Part shown: positions 1 to 11,195 of the stretch, piece after piece
Position numbering within the stretch: position 1 is the stretch's first letter
How the letters are laid out: every line of letters starts with the position of its first letter
DNA from: Voacanga thouarsii
Taxonomy: Eukaryota; Streptophyta; Magnoliopsida; Gentianales; Apocynaceae
DNA: 64,000 nt
Direction of reading: 5' to 3'
Assembly: GCA_026120185.1 (NCBI GenBank)
Contig: JANUWF010001481.1
Span: 2,919,001-2,983,000, forward strand
The notes under the pieces: generated by a model
Seen by the model: the letters and a program-made list of their open reading frames with translations, nothing else
Database searches by the model: none
Told to the model about the DNA's origin: nothing
Program-made: the position numbers and the translations under genes

Positions 1-996
1 ACGGTCTTTAAAGGTTGGTTTCCATCCTTCTTTATGGAGGAAAAACATGGCTAAGGTGCTGGATGAAAACTGAAAGAAAACAACTTGGTTTAGGATCACC
101 AAAGCTGTGAATTTGCCCAGAAAATTTTCTAGTTTGCACAGCATTTGTGCAGTCCAGTTTTGGCCTCATAATTTCATACTTCAAGCTGGTCAAGAGGGCT
201 ATTTTTCTGGCAACATTTGGGAGGGAATGACATCTGAGAATTTTAACACTTGGACTGAACAAGAAGCTAAAAAAAATCCCGATTACTTCATGAAGAAAAT
301 GAACATAGCTAGGGTGGAGTTTTGAAGGTTCAACCATGGAGATTAATCTCTTGGGAACCTTCCACAACTCCTACCCATTTTTGGCCCACTAGATGTCTTA
401 TACTTAGGCATTTTTCAACCTTCAAAGCCACAGCACTTTGCTGGAATTTTCTAGAATAGAATTGGCTTGAATAAAATGAACAACTTAATGAATTGAGAAG
501 TAAGGAAAACTAAGGATCAAGAAGGGTATGAATTCCCTTAGAAATTTTTGTAGGGCACAAGAGTAGGATTAAGATACTCTTATCATGACTCCCTTAGGAC
601 AACACCTCTACTCTTCCCTAAAGCATATAAGGCCGAAAATAGCCTCCCTAAATAAAAATAAAATTCAATCATGCAAAAACTCAAATGATGGAATTTGAAC
701 CCAAGACCTCAAGAATTAATTCCAAAGCTCTAACCACTAAACCACAACAACTCTTGTTCTTATTTTCTCTCCAAAATATTTTTCCTATTTAATCCTCAAG
801 CTATCTCCCTATTTTCTCCTCAAGCAAAAATTATTATTTTGCCCTTCTTACTCAATAACCACAATTAAGCCTTCTAGGCTACAAATCACAAATCCAAAGT
901 ACATAAAATCATATAAAATATATTTAAACATGCAATAAAATATGATATGCATCCCAACCCCCTCACTCTAATGTTGGTTTCAATTGGGGTTTCACA
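1..996 (-). mobile_element. LTR family B, 5' part, minus strand, running off the window start
   Basis: Read on the minus strand from 996, this begins TGTGAAACCCCAATTG and continues with GGGTTGGGATGCATATC, matching the starts of the LTRs at 5100 and 35248. It covers about the first 1 kb of this roughly 4.3 kb Tekay/del-type LTR. It ends exactly where a plus-strand LTR of the same family resumes (997), so it looks inserted into that LTR. The second duplication site lies outside the window. Short open frames here are not genes. Confidence 0.85.
691..744 (-). promoter_or_regulatory. tRNA-like A-box/B-box pair in LTR B
   Basis: On the minus strand, TGGTTTAGTGG (744-734, A box) is followed 43 nt later by a GGTTCAAATTC-type B box (near 702-691). 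Sequence and spacing fit the two internal RNA polymerase III promoter elements of a tRNA gene. No acceptor stem forms, so it is not a functional tRNA gene. The same pair recurs in three other LTRs here. Confidence 0.6.
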
Positions 997-1260
997 GATC
1001 TTGCTGGGGAGATGAGTAGCTAGTTGTTGCCTGCCTTGGAAGATTTTCTGATATTTATTTTGTGTAATCATTTGGGAGTTGAGAGTGAACAGTTTTTATT
1101 TTGGATTTATTTTTGAATTCTTGGATTGTAATAAGTTTTAAGTTTAAAGTATTATTTTTATTCTATTATTTTAACTGTGTGACCTAGTTATAAAGACCCT
1201 TTGTCCTTTGGATGGGGCGACATCCCCGGCCCAGTTGGGCCTAGGTAGTGGGGTGTTACA
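997..1260 (+). mobile_element. LTR family B, 3' end, plus strand
   Basis: Matches 9100-9372 and 39360-39615: GAGTAGCTAG, then TTATAAAGACCC, a GGGGCGACATCCC block and the terminus GGGGTGTTACA. At 1261 the sequence passes straight into a reverse transcriptase remnant with no primer-binding site, so this LTR was inserted into another element's pol and is not that element's own 5' LTR. Confidence 0.85.
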
Positions 1261-1755
1261 ACTAATAACTGTTGTTTATAGATCTAATGCACCAGACATT
1301 TCAACCCAGTTTTATGACTATATTCATCGATGATATTCTGGTGTACTCCAAAGATCCCTAAAGATCATGAACAATAATCTTTAGAAAGTATTAGGAAAGC
1401 TAAGAAAGTCCAAACTATATGCAAAATTCAGTGAATGTGAGTCTTGACTACAGGAAGTAGTGAGTATTCCAAAGTCTTGGGACATGTGATATCCAAAGTC
1501 GCGAGTGCAGTAGATCTTGCAAAGGTTAAAGTAGTGATGGATTAGAGACGTCCTGAGATTCCGATTGAATATGATGTTTTTTGTGAATTGTAGGATGTTA
1601 TCAAAGATTTACTGAGAAATTTTGTAAGATAACTTTACTTTGAATCGACTCGCCCAAAAAAAAGTTCCTTATGTTTGGACTGGAAAATATGAGAGGGAAA
1701 ATTCCAGGAGTTGAGAAAATGATTAAGCTCTACTCCCATTTTAACATTTCCAATA

Positions 1756-2010
1756 ATGGACAAGTCTTATGAAAAGTACCCAGATATGTCAAAGGAAGGA
1801 TTGAAAAGAGTATTGATGCAGGAGAGAAAAGTGATAGCTTATATTTTTAGGAAATGGAAACCTCATGAGGAGAATTACAAAATACATGATGTGGAGTTAG
1901 TTGCTATTATGTTTGCCCTTTTGGAGTGGAAACATTATTTATGTGAGGCCAAGTTAGAAGTCTTCACCGACCACAAAAGTTTGGATATGCTTTTATTCAA
2001 AAGGATTTGA
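1756..2010 (+). pseudogene. RNase H domain fragment of the family A pol
   Basis: An 84-codon open stretch with typical gypsy RNase H motifs: VIAYIFRKWKPHEENY, HDVELVAIMFALLEW (carrying the acidic residue of the active site) and VFTDHKSLDML (the TDH aspartate). Known role of the family: degrading the RNA strand of the RNA-DNA hybrid in reverse transcription. The frame stops at 2010 where functional copies continue, so it is a relic. The ATG at 1756 is an internal methionine, not a true start. Confidence 0.85.
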
Positions 2011-2669
2011 ACATAAGGAAAATTTGATGGATGGAATTTTTGGAAGGATTTCAATGTCCAATTAAATATCATCCTGGAAAAGCAAACATAATAGTAAATG
2101 CCCTTAGTAGGAAGGCAAATTTATCAGCTCTTTGGACATTACAAATTCCGAAATTAGAAATGTTTGCGGTAAAAGAAGAAATAATGATAAGTAACACTCC
2201 CATTTAACCTTCCTTCCTACAACAGTTTGGGAGAGAACAATATGAAGATGAAAAGCGCAAAAGTTAGTGCAGAAGAAGGCGAATACAGGAGGAGATGAGT
2301 TTTGAAAGGACAGTAATGGGATTAATTGCTATCGGGGCCGGCATTGTAGTTTGAAATAATATGCGATGAGATGAGATGTTTTAATGGAGGCACCTCGGAG
2401 TAAGTATACCATCTATCCAGGAGCCGCAAAGATGTATTAGAACCTAAAACGGCATTATTAGTGGATTAGTAAGGAAAAGGATAATTCGGACTTTATAACA
2501 TAATGTTTAATCTGTCAGTAAAAAAAAGCCAATTAACAACAACCTGGAGGGTTACAACTATTATCTACTTTGTCATGGAAATAGGATGAAATTACTATAG
2601 ATCTCAATATAGATTACCTATGATAGTGGAGCGGCAAGATACTATTAGGTGATGATGGATCAACTAGCT

Positions 2670-2935
2670 AAGTCTGCTCATTTCATTTCTATTAATTAAC
2701 AGAATTCCTTAGAGCAGTTAAGTGAAATCTATATGGGGGAAGTAATCAGACTGCATGAGTATCCTCTAGTACTGTGTCAGATTGAGATCCTATATTTACC
2801 TTAAGTCTGCTCATTTCATTTCTATTAATTAACAGAATTCCTTAGAGCAGTTAAGTGAAATCTATATAGGGGAAATAATCAGACTGCATGAGTATCCTCT
2901 AGTACTGTGTCAGATCGAGATCCTATATTTACCTC
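2670..2935 (+). repeat. 133-bp tandem duplication inside integrase
   Basis: Unit 1 (2670-2802) and unit 2 (2803-2935) are near-identical direct repeats beginning AAGTCTGCTCATTTC. The unit spans the integrase core up to the region equivalent to SDRDP, which carries the second catalytic aspartate. 133 is not a multiple of three, so the copy shifts the reading frame. Confidence 0.95.
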
Positions 2936-3760
2936 AAAAGTTTTGGACTAAGCTGCAGTAGAGGTATGGGACCACAATAAAGATCAGCATAGCAGCGTAC
3001 CTACACGCATATGGATAAATAGAACGAGTGAATGGAATTTTGGAGGACACTTTCTGGGCTTGCGTTTTAAATTTTGGGGTCAAGTAGATTGATAATTCAG
3101 CACATGCAGCATTCATATACAATAATAGTTATTAATTAACAATTAGAATGGTCCCATTTGAAGCTCTTTATGGAAGGAAATGAAGTCCAAAAAGAACAAT
3201 AGGTGAACAAGATGCTTTGGGACTTGGAAAAGTCCAATATGCTGTGAAGATAGTTAACATCAAGTTGGAGATAATTCAGAGTAGACAAAAAAGTCATACG
3301 GATCGATGTAAGAGAGATTTGGAATTTAAAGAATAAGATCATGTATTCTTAAAGTTAACTCCACAACGACAATTGAGAATCAAAGAAAAGACGCTGGATC
3401 GTACCCTATTGACGAAAAGATTAAAAAAGTAGCCTATCGATTTGGAGTTACTAGCAGAACTTCAAGTTATTCACGGTATGTTTTATATACCCTAACTTCG
3501 AAAGTATGTGGTTGAACTTGCCCACATTTGAATGAAGAACCCATTGAGTTGACTCTAAGCTTGAAGAATGAGGAAAACCCTATTAAGATCGTGAAGTATG
3601 CTAAAAAGGAATGGCAGAATGAGAAAATTCCACTTGTACAAGTATCGTGGAATCATCATGCTGTGTAAAAGGCAACTAGGGAAAAACGAAAGCAAAGATA
3701 TCGAAAAAGTACCTAGATTTATTCCAAGTGTAGGCTAAATTTCGAGGACGAAATTTTTGT

Positions 3761-3773
3761 AAGGAGGGGAGAA
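3761..3773 (+). promoter_or_regulatory. Polypurine tract of the family A element
   Basis: AAGGAGGGGAGAA lies directly before the LTR start TGTAACACCCC. This is the usual position and composition of the gypsy plus-strand primer. It follows the pol end motif that reads GAGGACGAAATTTTTG in DNA. Confidence 0.85.
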
Positions 3774-5099
3774 TGTAACACCCCACCTTTTTACTTTCAG
3801 TTGGTTACTACCGGTAATGAGATGAAAATTTATACCAATGGCCAGAACAAAAGTTGATCGGTATAATGAGATGAATACTTTGGTAAAATAAAGTTTTGTC
3901 AGGACTTGGATGTAATTATTGAATTTGTTCTACCCATACCCTAAATTTTTGGAAGGCTATTAAGATTAACAAAATAAGAATTTTAGGGTACTTTAGAAAG
4001 AAAAATTGATCAGTACAATGAGACGCACGTTTTGGCGCAAAACGTGCTACATGGGATATCGGGAGCATTTTCGTCATTTTGACTGCGTTCGTGACTTCGA
4101 CTGTGAATTTGACCAAGTAGAGAGGGAATTGAAGAATTTAAGTGTTACCAATGGATTCAATAGAATTTTTGGAGTTGGATAGTGAAATAAAATATTTTTC
4201 CATTATAGACCCAATTTTGGTCATTTCTGAAGAAAATAGAAAATTACGATTGGAAATGGGACGTGTGGCTTCTTATGATTGGTGGATGAAAATAAGTGTC
4301 ATTTAGTGATTGGTTAATGAGGCCAAGTGTTTCTATTTGATTGGTTGTGATAAGTTGGAATAATTTAGAGGGCCCACAAGAAATAAATAAGAATGGCCCA
4401 CAAGCATGAAAAGCTTGACCAAGTTGGACCACCTTTTTGACTTCATTTGACCAAGCTTAATTAAGCTAATCTTGATTTGATCAAGTTAACCATGGTTGAT
4501 TATGCATGGCCATGCAAGATTAGAAAATATCTCTTAGTTCTTGAAAATTCTAGGAATTTCTACAAGATTTACCAATGTTCTTCTGGGTTCTAAATAATTC
4601 TAAGACTTTCTAGGATATTCTATAATTTTCTCTTAGATTCTATAAAGATCTAAAGGCTCCTATAGTTGCCAAATCACCATAGAATTCTTGAATATTCTAA
4701 ATTACACCTAAGTAGCTAGGTGAACCAATCAAGAGCTTCCAAATGTTTGAGACCATTTAATGAACCTTTGACTTGAAGACCATATTTCTCCATATATAGG
4801 CCATGAAGGCCGGCTAAAATGGCTTTAGACAGCTAGAATTTCGCAGCAAACAAGGAAAAGAGAAGAGAGAGGAAATTCAAAAATAGAGAGGAGAGAGAGA
4901 GAAGGAAGAACAAGAAGATGCTTGCGCTGTTTAGCCTCCAAAAGCGGCAAAGAAAAGGTAAGGATCTACCTTGCTTAAAGTAAAGTTACTATATAAAGCA
5001 TGGAGATCATTTTGGTATACATATTATGAGAGGTTATGCATGAATTATGGAAACTAGCTAGGTGAAGTTGTGTGAAAATATGTTACGATTGAGGCTAAC
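3774..5099 (+). mobile_element. LTR family A, 5' part (3' LTR of the element at 1261)
   Basis: Starts TGTAACACCCCACC and aligns with 41866 onward. It continues to 5099, where a solo LTR B interrupts it, and resumes at 9373. It holds a TATA-like CATATATAGG near 4791, then a purine-rich GAGAGAGAG leader near 4860-4900. No coding content. Confidence 0.8.
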
Positions 5100-5352
5100 T
5101 GTGAAATCCCAATAAAAACCAACCTTAGAGTAAGGGGGTTGGGATGCATATCATATTTTATTGCATGTTTAAATATATTTTTATATGATTTTATGTGCTT
5201 TGTATTTATGTTTTATTGTCTCGAAGGCTTGATTGTGAGTATTGAGTGAGAATGGCAAAATGGTAATTTTTGCTTGAGGTGAAAATGGGAAGATCGCTTG
5301 AGGATTAAATTGGAAAAATACTTTAGGGAGAAAATAAAAACAAGAGTTGTTG

Positions 5353-5406
5353 TGGTTTAGTGGTTAGAGCTTTGGAATTAATTCTTGAGGTCTTGAGTTC
5401 AAATTC
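5353..5406 (+). promoter_or_regulatory. tRNA-like A-box/B-box pair in LTR B
   Basis: A box TGGTTTAGTGG at 5353-5363, B box AGTTCAAATTC at 5396-5406, 43 nt start to start, as in tRNA genes. It lies about 250 bp into the LTR. Whether it recruits polymerase III cannot be told from sequence. Confidence 0.6.
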
Positions 5407-7053
5407 CATCATTAGAGCTATAGCATGATTAAATTTTATTTTTGCTTGGGAAGTGATATTTTCGGCCTTAGGTGCTTTAGAATAGGGTAGAGGTGTTATC
5501 CTAAGGGAGGCATGATAGGAGTATCCTAATCCTACTCTTTTACCCTACACAAAATTCCTAAGGGGAATTCATTTCCTCTTGATCCTTAATTTTTCCTATT
5601 TCTCAATTCATTAGTTTATTCAATTTGTTCAAGCCAGTTTTATTCTAGAAAAATTCCAGCAATTTGATATGGCTTTGGAGGTTCAAAATGTCTTAGTGAA
5701 AGACATCTTATGGACTGAAACCAAGGAAGAGGGGGAAGGATTCCAAGTGAATTAATTTCCCTAGTGAACTTTCTAAAACTTCACTCTAGCTAGGTTCATT
5801 TTCTTTCATGTATTGAACTGAAATTTTTCTAGCTTCTTGTGCCTTCAAGGTGTCAAAATTCTTAGTCATTATTCCCTCCCAAATGCTGCCAGAAAATGGC
5901 CCTTTTGATCAGCTTGAAACCTGAATTTTTCAGGCTATTTTCGGATTGCACAAAGGCTGTGCAAAACCAGAAAAATCCCTAGGCAAATTCGCAGCTTTGG
6001 AGGTCTGAAACCAAGCTGTTTTCTTTCAGTTTTTGTTCAGCATCTTAGCCACGTTTTTCCTCCATAAAGAGGGCTGGAAACTAGACTTGAAAGACCTCTG
6101 AAACGGCCTTTAAATCCTCTACAAATCAGATGGAAAATGGCAGCTAAAACTGCCCAGAAAAATTCCAGCCCTTGAGAAAATCCTGTGTAGAATTTTTTTC
6201 CAGCTTGTTTCCTAATTCAGCCCTAGCCGAAACTCCACCCTTCTTCTACACAAACCACCCTTAAACAGCCATGAACTAAACTCCATTGTCCTCCCCAAGC
6301 TTCTGCACAAAAATCTAATCATGGCTGCCCTAAAAGATTTCCAAAAAAATTACTGCAATCATACCTTGATTGGATACCAAAATTCCAGCCACCATAATTT
6401 AGCAACCTTCCATAAAATATCCCTCAACCAACCAGACCTTTCCTTCACCATTATACTCCTTATTTTCAGCCACCTTTAGCCTCCTTCAACCAGCTTTCAT
6501 CCAGCCGAAATACTGCACAAGCAGTCGGCCATGGCAGCTTCCCAAAAGCTCTCCAATAATCAAAGATATTCTTGTTATATTTAGTTTCCAAATTCGCTTC
6601 CCAAAAATATTCTTTAAGGATTTCAACAACTAGACTTTTCTTTTCCCTTCCAAACCAGAAAATCATCTACCAAAACCCTACAAGCAGTCGGCCAACCCTA
6701 ATCCCTTCAGAAATTCGGCCATCCTTGAACAAAACCTCTCTACTCTCTTCAACCTTCAAGAACACATAGCACACCAAGAACACCTACTCCTTCCTTTCGC
6801 CTAATACCTCTCCAAATCACTTCAAACTTCTTCTAAAAATTCCAGATTTCATCTATACACTACCGGGAGTCCATCCATACCAGTTTTAACATCACACTCC
6901 AAAATCCAACTTGCTCTTTTGGATCAAAAACCAGAAATTTTGTGAAGGCTCAAGAACACCTTCAAGGTAGGTTTGTTCAAACAACTTCATCTTCTCTAAT
7001 CTTTGATCTCTAATGAATATACATATGAATAAGCATGCTAATGGACTCTCTCC

Positions 7054-7059
<6 letters not shown>

Positions 7060-7087
<28 letters not shown>

Positions 7088-7088
7088 T
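7060..7088 (+). repeat. (TC)n microsatellite in LTR B
   Basis: A pure TC run at the position where the LTR at 35248 carries a longer CT run (37151-37220). Open frames read through it on both strands are artefacts. Confidence 0.9.
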
Positions 7089-9050
7089 GGCCGAACCACT
7101 CTCCCTCTTGGCCGAATGATTTCATCAACCATGGCCATGCTTTCTTCATCTTCCTTGGACGGATTTAGACATCTAGGAGTTGAGATCCATTCGAAACTCC
7201 TTCAAGGTATTCACCAATCAAGTAAGCCTTTTTAACCCTCCTTTTAAATTCTAGATTCATGTCTCTAGGATGATATTAGTAGAAGATGGATTATGAATAG
7301 GGCTTGAGCATGTATTGTTGTGATGAGTTGAGATTGAAGCATTAATAAATGTGTGTTTATGATGGAGATGGGATCTATGCATGAGTTGATTATATTGGTT
7401 GATTGTAGGGTGTTTTTAGGGTTTAATGCATGCCTCCATGTCATACATAGTATTTGTGATCAAGTATGCTAGAGATTATGTCACCTTTGGTGAATAGGAT
7501 CTATATTCATATTGGATTATTGAAGCCATGATTATATTTATACTAGTAGAGGTTAGATCATGTCTTGATAAATTTAGATCTATGCTATTATGCATGATTT
7601 GGATGATTTGATGAATTGAAGGGATGCATATGTTTATGATTGTAGTTAGCAATAGAAATAGAAATATGATCATGATCTAGTTGTCCCAAAGCTAATTTTA
7701 TTTCATCAATAAAATATTTAATATTATAATTTTTCTAGTAAATAAAACCCTAGGAAGGTAGATTTAGACTATTATATATATAATAAGGATATTTTAGTCA
7801 ATTAAATAGTAGTTTTGAAAGAAATAAAATATATAGGTATTATATGATCAAATAAAGCCTTCTATGGAAATAATCATAATAAGTAAAATATTTATTATTA
7901 AAATTTAATTATTATCTTTTAATCAAAACCTATTAAAATTTATTTATTATTTTCAAGAAAGACTCATTAAACTTTTTTTTCAACTAATTTTAGTTATCAA
8001 TTATTTTCTAACAATTAAATTTTTAATAAATCATTATTTTACCTAATACCACCTAGGACTCTTCATCAAATAAACTCTAAACTTTTTCTTAGCAAGATTT
8101 AAACCTTCAACTTATTAGTACCTATTTCCCATAACACTAATTATTTAAATATCAAACTAGACTTAGCTTATAAACCTATTTTATTTATTATTTGGCCTTA
8201 AAGCTTGGGACACTAGGATCACGGTAGTAGTGAATTGAACTAGTCTTATTTGTGAAAGTGGATTTTGGCTTGAGATTGATTGTGGTTTATATTTACCCAG
8301 GCGGGGTTAGGACAACTCCGATTGAAGTAAAATATTTATTATGGCAAGCTAAATGTAGAGTGCATGGACACTCAGTTCTGCAAAGGCAATTGAGGATTAA
8401 CTTCTTTCTTATGTCAGACAAACAAACTATTTGAAAATCAATAAGCAGATTTACTCAAACTCAAAACTCTTTCCAAAACTGATTTTGACAAAGACTTTGG
8501 AAACCCTTAATTGCCATTTTCATGTGGAACGGTGTTTTGTTCATTTTCTCTCAAGTGGGAAACGTCGTTGAGTACTCAATAAGGGTGGACTGCTATGGCT
8601 AGTCTTTGAAGGGTTAGGGTAAGTCTCTCAGTAGGTGACCACCTCTGAGGGATGAGTCCTTCCCGGATAAGATGTCAGTCCAGTAGGTCGTGCCAGTCCG
8701 AGCTAGCAGTTTATTTTTTAGTCAAGTGACTGTGTTTTACTGGAATGGACACTCGATTGTTGTTTGGGTATAGAGAAGGAAGAGTATCTTGCCCGGTAGG
8801 CCGATCACCTATCTTTTATCAGTCTGCACAAAGTGTCAGCATTCTGACCGGTTATGGGGCCCAATGTGTGGTAACCCATGACCACCTTTTTGAGTGGTTG
8901 ATTTTATTGATTATGTATGGTTGGAAAAGCCAAAACACCACTCTTGATTTTGACTAATGTTTTTTTCTTGCTAGTGTTCTCTTATAAAGGTTTTATACTT
9001 TGCATTCACGAACTATTTCCACTGGACACTCAAAGCATACACGGACTTAC

Positions 9051-9066
9051 TGAGATTTCTGTCTCA
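9051..9066 (+). other. Conserved LTR 3'-region hairpin (family B)
   Basis: TGAGA-TTTCTG-TCTCA, a 5-bp stem preceded by ACGGACTTAC, about 310 nt before the LTR end. Other families have the same element with compensatory changes. Confidence 0.65.
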
Positions 9067-10019
9067 CCACCATTTTTACCATAATTTCAGGTCGATCCTA
9101 CTGTGGGGGTGAGTAGCTAGATATTGCTTGCCTTGGAAGACTTTCTGATAAATTTATTTTGTGTAATGCTTTGGGGAGATGAGAGTGGATAAATTTTATT
9201 ATGGATTTGTTTATGGTATTCTTGGATTTATTCTTGGGTTGTAATAAATTTTAAGTTAAAGTATTATTTTTATTCTGCTATTTTATTTGTGTGACCTAAT
9301 TATAAAGACCCATTGTCCTTCAGATGGGGCGACATTCCCAGCCTTGGTGGGCCTAGGTAGCGGGGTGTTACACTGACGGTTTTCTTGTTGTACTATGGTG
9401 AAATTTTTTGTTTTATGTATGACTGGAAATCAGTAGCTTTAAGGGTGATAAAAGGGAGATTGGATTGAATTAATTCATATAATAAACAAGGAATGGAGAT
9501 ATCATATGTTTTGCTGGAGTTATGGGAGGTTTTATGTCCAGTAAATCTATAAAGTTTTTAGATTTGAACAAAACAGGCATATATCCTTGTATCTAAGGAC
9601 CATAGAGGCATTTTGAAGCAAGTTTGAAGTTGATCGGATTTACAGATCAAAAGTTATACTGAAAATAGTAAAAGGTGCCAAATCAATGATGGGATTTTAA
9701 TACTGGATCTTTATGTTCAAAATTGAACAAAATGTTAGAATTCCATAATTGGAACTTGTAAAGGAATGTCTTAAGGACATTTTACAACTGGTTTGACATC
9801 ATTTGGATTTGTGGATTAAAGTTATATGCAAAACAAAATGGTGTGTCAAACCAGTGAAATTCCAGAAAGTAGTCCAAAAATGAATAGACTTAAGGGTGAT
9901 TAATTATGTGATTTTGGATAAAATAATTAGGGAAACATGAAGTGAATCCCTTGTTTATGAAGGGAGGAAGGATGTGGAAAAAGAAAAACGAAAGAATTGA
10001 TCAAACAACAGAAAAACGA

Positions 10020-10150
10020 CGCGAACGAAAGTTAAAACGTTTTCCTTGACCGACGGCTAACCATCGGTCTCGTCGGCCCCCATCGGCTGAACGACGATTG
10101 AACATCGGCTAACCGTCTGGCACGTCGGCCGGACATCGGCTACCCGTCGA
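10020..10150 (+). repeat. CpG-rich degenerate repeat island in LTR A
   Basis: Recurring variants of CATCGGCTAACCGTCGG in an otherwise AT-rich LTR: near 10051, 10080, 10106 and 10135. Units are imperfect and irregularly spaced, so this is a degenerate motif cluster and not a clean tandem array. Confidence 0.7.
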
Positions 10151-11170
10151 CTATTTTTCGGCCAAACACGAATTAACCCAAAAACAATGTTTAGTGTAGG
10201 TTTAGAGACAAACGGCCAACGAAATGTCAAAAACGGTAGGAACGAAGGTTAAAAGGTCATGAACGGAATGAGAGGCTTAGGACACGAGGTGAGTCCCTTA
10301 AATTTCTAAAACTTTTTCTAAAGTTAGTGTGCTTTGTTTTTCCATGAAATACTATTTTATATACCGTTTGAGACATTTTATGGAAATATGTTTGGAAACA
10401 TTGAATTTAATCCTCTTTTGGAATTAGAATTCTGGATTCCTTTAAATGCGTTCTTTTTGGAATTGAGTATTTGGAAAATGTTCCAAATGTCCTTATTAGA
10501 ATATTTTATGAAAACCTTTGGAACTCAGGTATTCGGTAAATGACCGAAATATTCTTATTGGAACTCTTGTGAATATTTTTCAAATCGGATAAGGGTAAAA
10601 TAACCCGAATAGCCTCGGAAAGTCTTTTGGAATCGGATATCGGTAAAATGACCTAAATACCCTTGGAAATGACTTTTGTGATCGAGTACGGGAAAAATGA
10701 CCCAGTTACTCTTGGAAACACGTTTTGATGTGTGAATAGAATCCTTTATCTGGTTTCAACATGATTTTGGAAAATTTTGTTTTGCCCCAAAAATATTTTG
10801 ATTTGAAAATTTTGTGGGAACAGATAACCCTCTGGCCTGATCAGTCAAATGAGATTAGTATTGTTGACGTTGAGTACTCAGCAAGGACTCTGATCTTTGT
10901 ATTAGCTCATGTTAGAGGTAGATGACCCCAAATGACCTGGCTAGTTCTGGGGATTGTCTTACTCCAAACAGGGTGACAGGACATTGAGATGAGTCATCCT
11001 AGGTAGCCGTTTTAAGCCTAGCAATTGCCTATTGATTATGATGGTGGATTGTTCACATGATACCGGGCGGGTACACTCGGTGTGTTCAATCCCTTGCCAC
11101 CTCGATGGTGATTGACGTCAGGATTGGGACCCCTGGCTTATGGTGGCAAGTAAAAGATCCCAACGTGAAA

Positions 11171-11195
11171 GGTGAGGTATATTTTTACGCTCACC
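11171..11195 (+). other. LTR A hairpin
   Basis: GGTGAG at 11171-11176 pairs with CTCACC at 11190-11195. Inner GTA/TAC pairs extend the stem with one bulged G. It resembles the TGAG/CTCA hairpins of families B, E and G. Confidence 0.5.

Larger units (their letters stand above)
1261..3755 (+). pseudogene. pol: Decayed Ty3/gypsy (Tekay-type) pol: RT end, RNase H, integrase
   Basis: Frameshifted polyprotein of a chromovirus-type gypsy element. Near 1320-1355 the frame reads FIDDILVYSK, the RT catalytic YxDD region. RNase H follows (1756-2010), then integrase (about 2450-3200) with traces such as YNNSY and PFEALYGRK. The order RT-RNase H-integrase then polypurine tract and LTR A (3774) is standard Ty3/gypsy. 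Gag, protease and most RT are missing because LTR B sits upstream. Many in-frame stops and a 133-bp internal duplication make it non-functional. Confidence 0.88.
5100..9372 (+). mobile_element. Solo LTR, family B (Tekay/del-type), 4.27 kb
   Basis: Begins TGTGAAATCCC and ends GGGGTGTTACA. Flanks are CTAAC (5095-5099) and CTGAC (9373-9377), a 5-bp target duplication with one transition. LTR A continues on both sides, and there is no internal region, so this is a solo LTR left by LTR-LTR recombination. Inside are a tRNA-like module (5353-5406), a TC microsatellite (7060-7088), the palindrome TTGAGTACTCAA (8568-8579), a hairpin (9051-9066) and the terminal TTATAAAGACCC block. Confidence 0.92.

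Noticed and set aside
2670..2935. CRISPR-like direct repeats
   Set aside because: Only two adjacent 133-bp units with no spacers, inside an integrase pseudogene; the genome is a plant's.
5353..5406. A true tRNA gene
   Set aside because: A and B boxes are present but the acceptor and anticodon stems do not form; kept only as a tRNA-like module.
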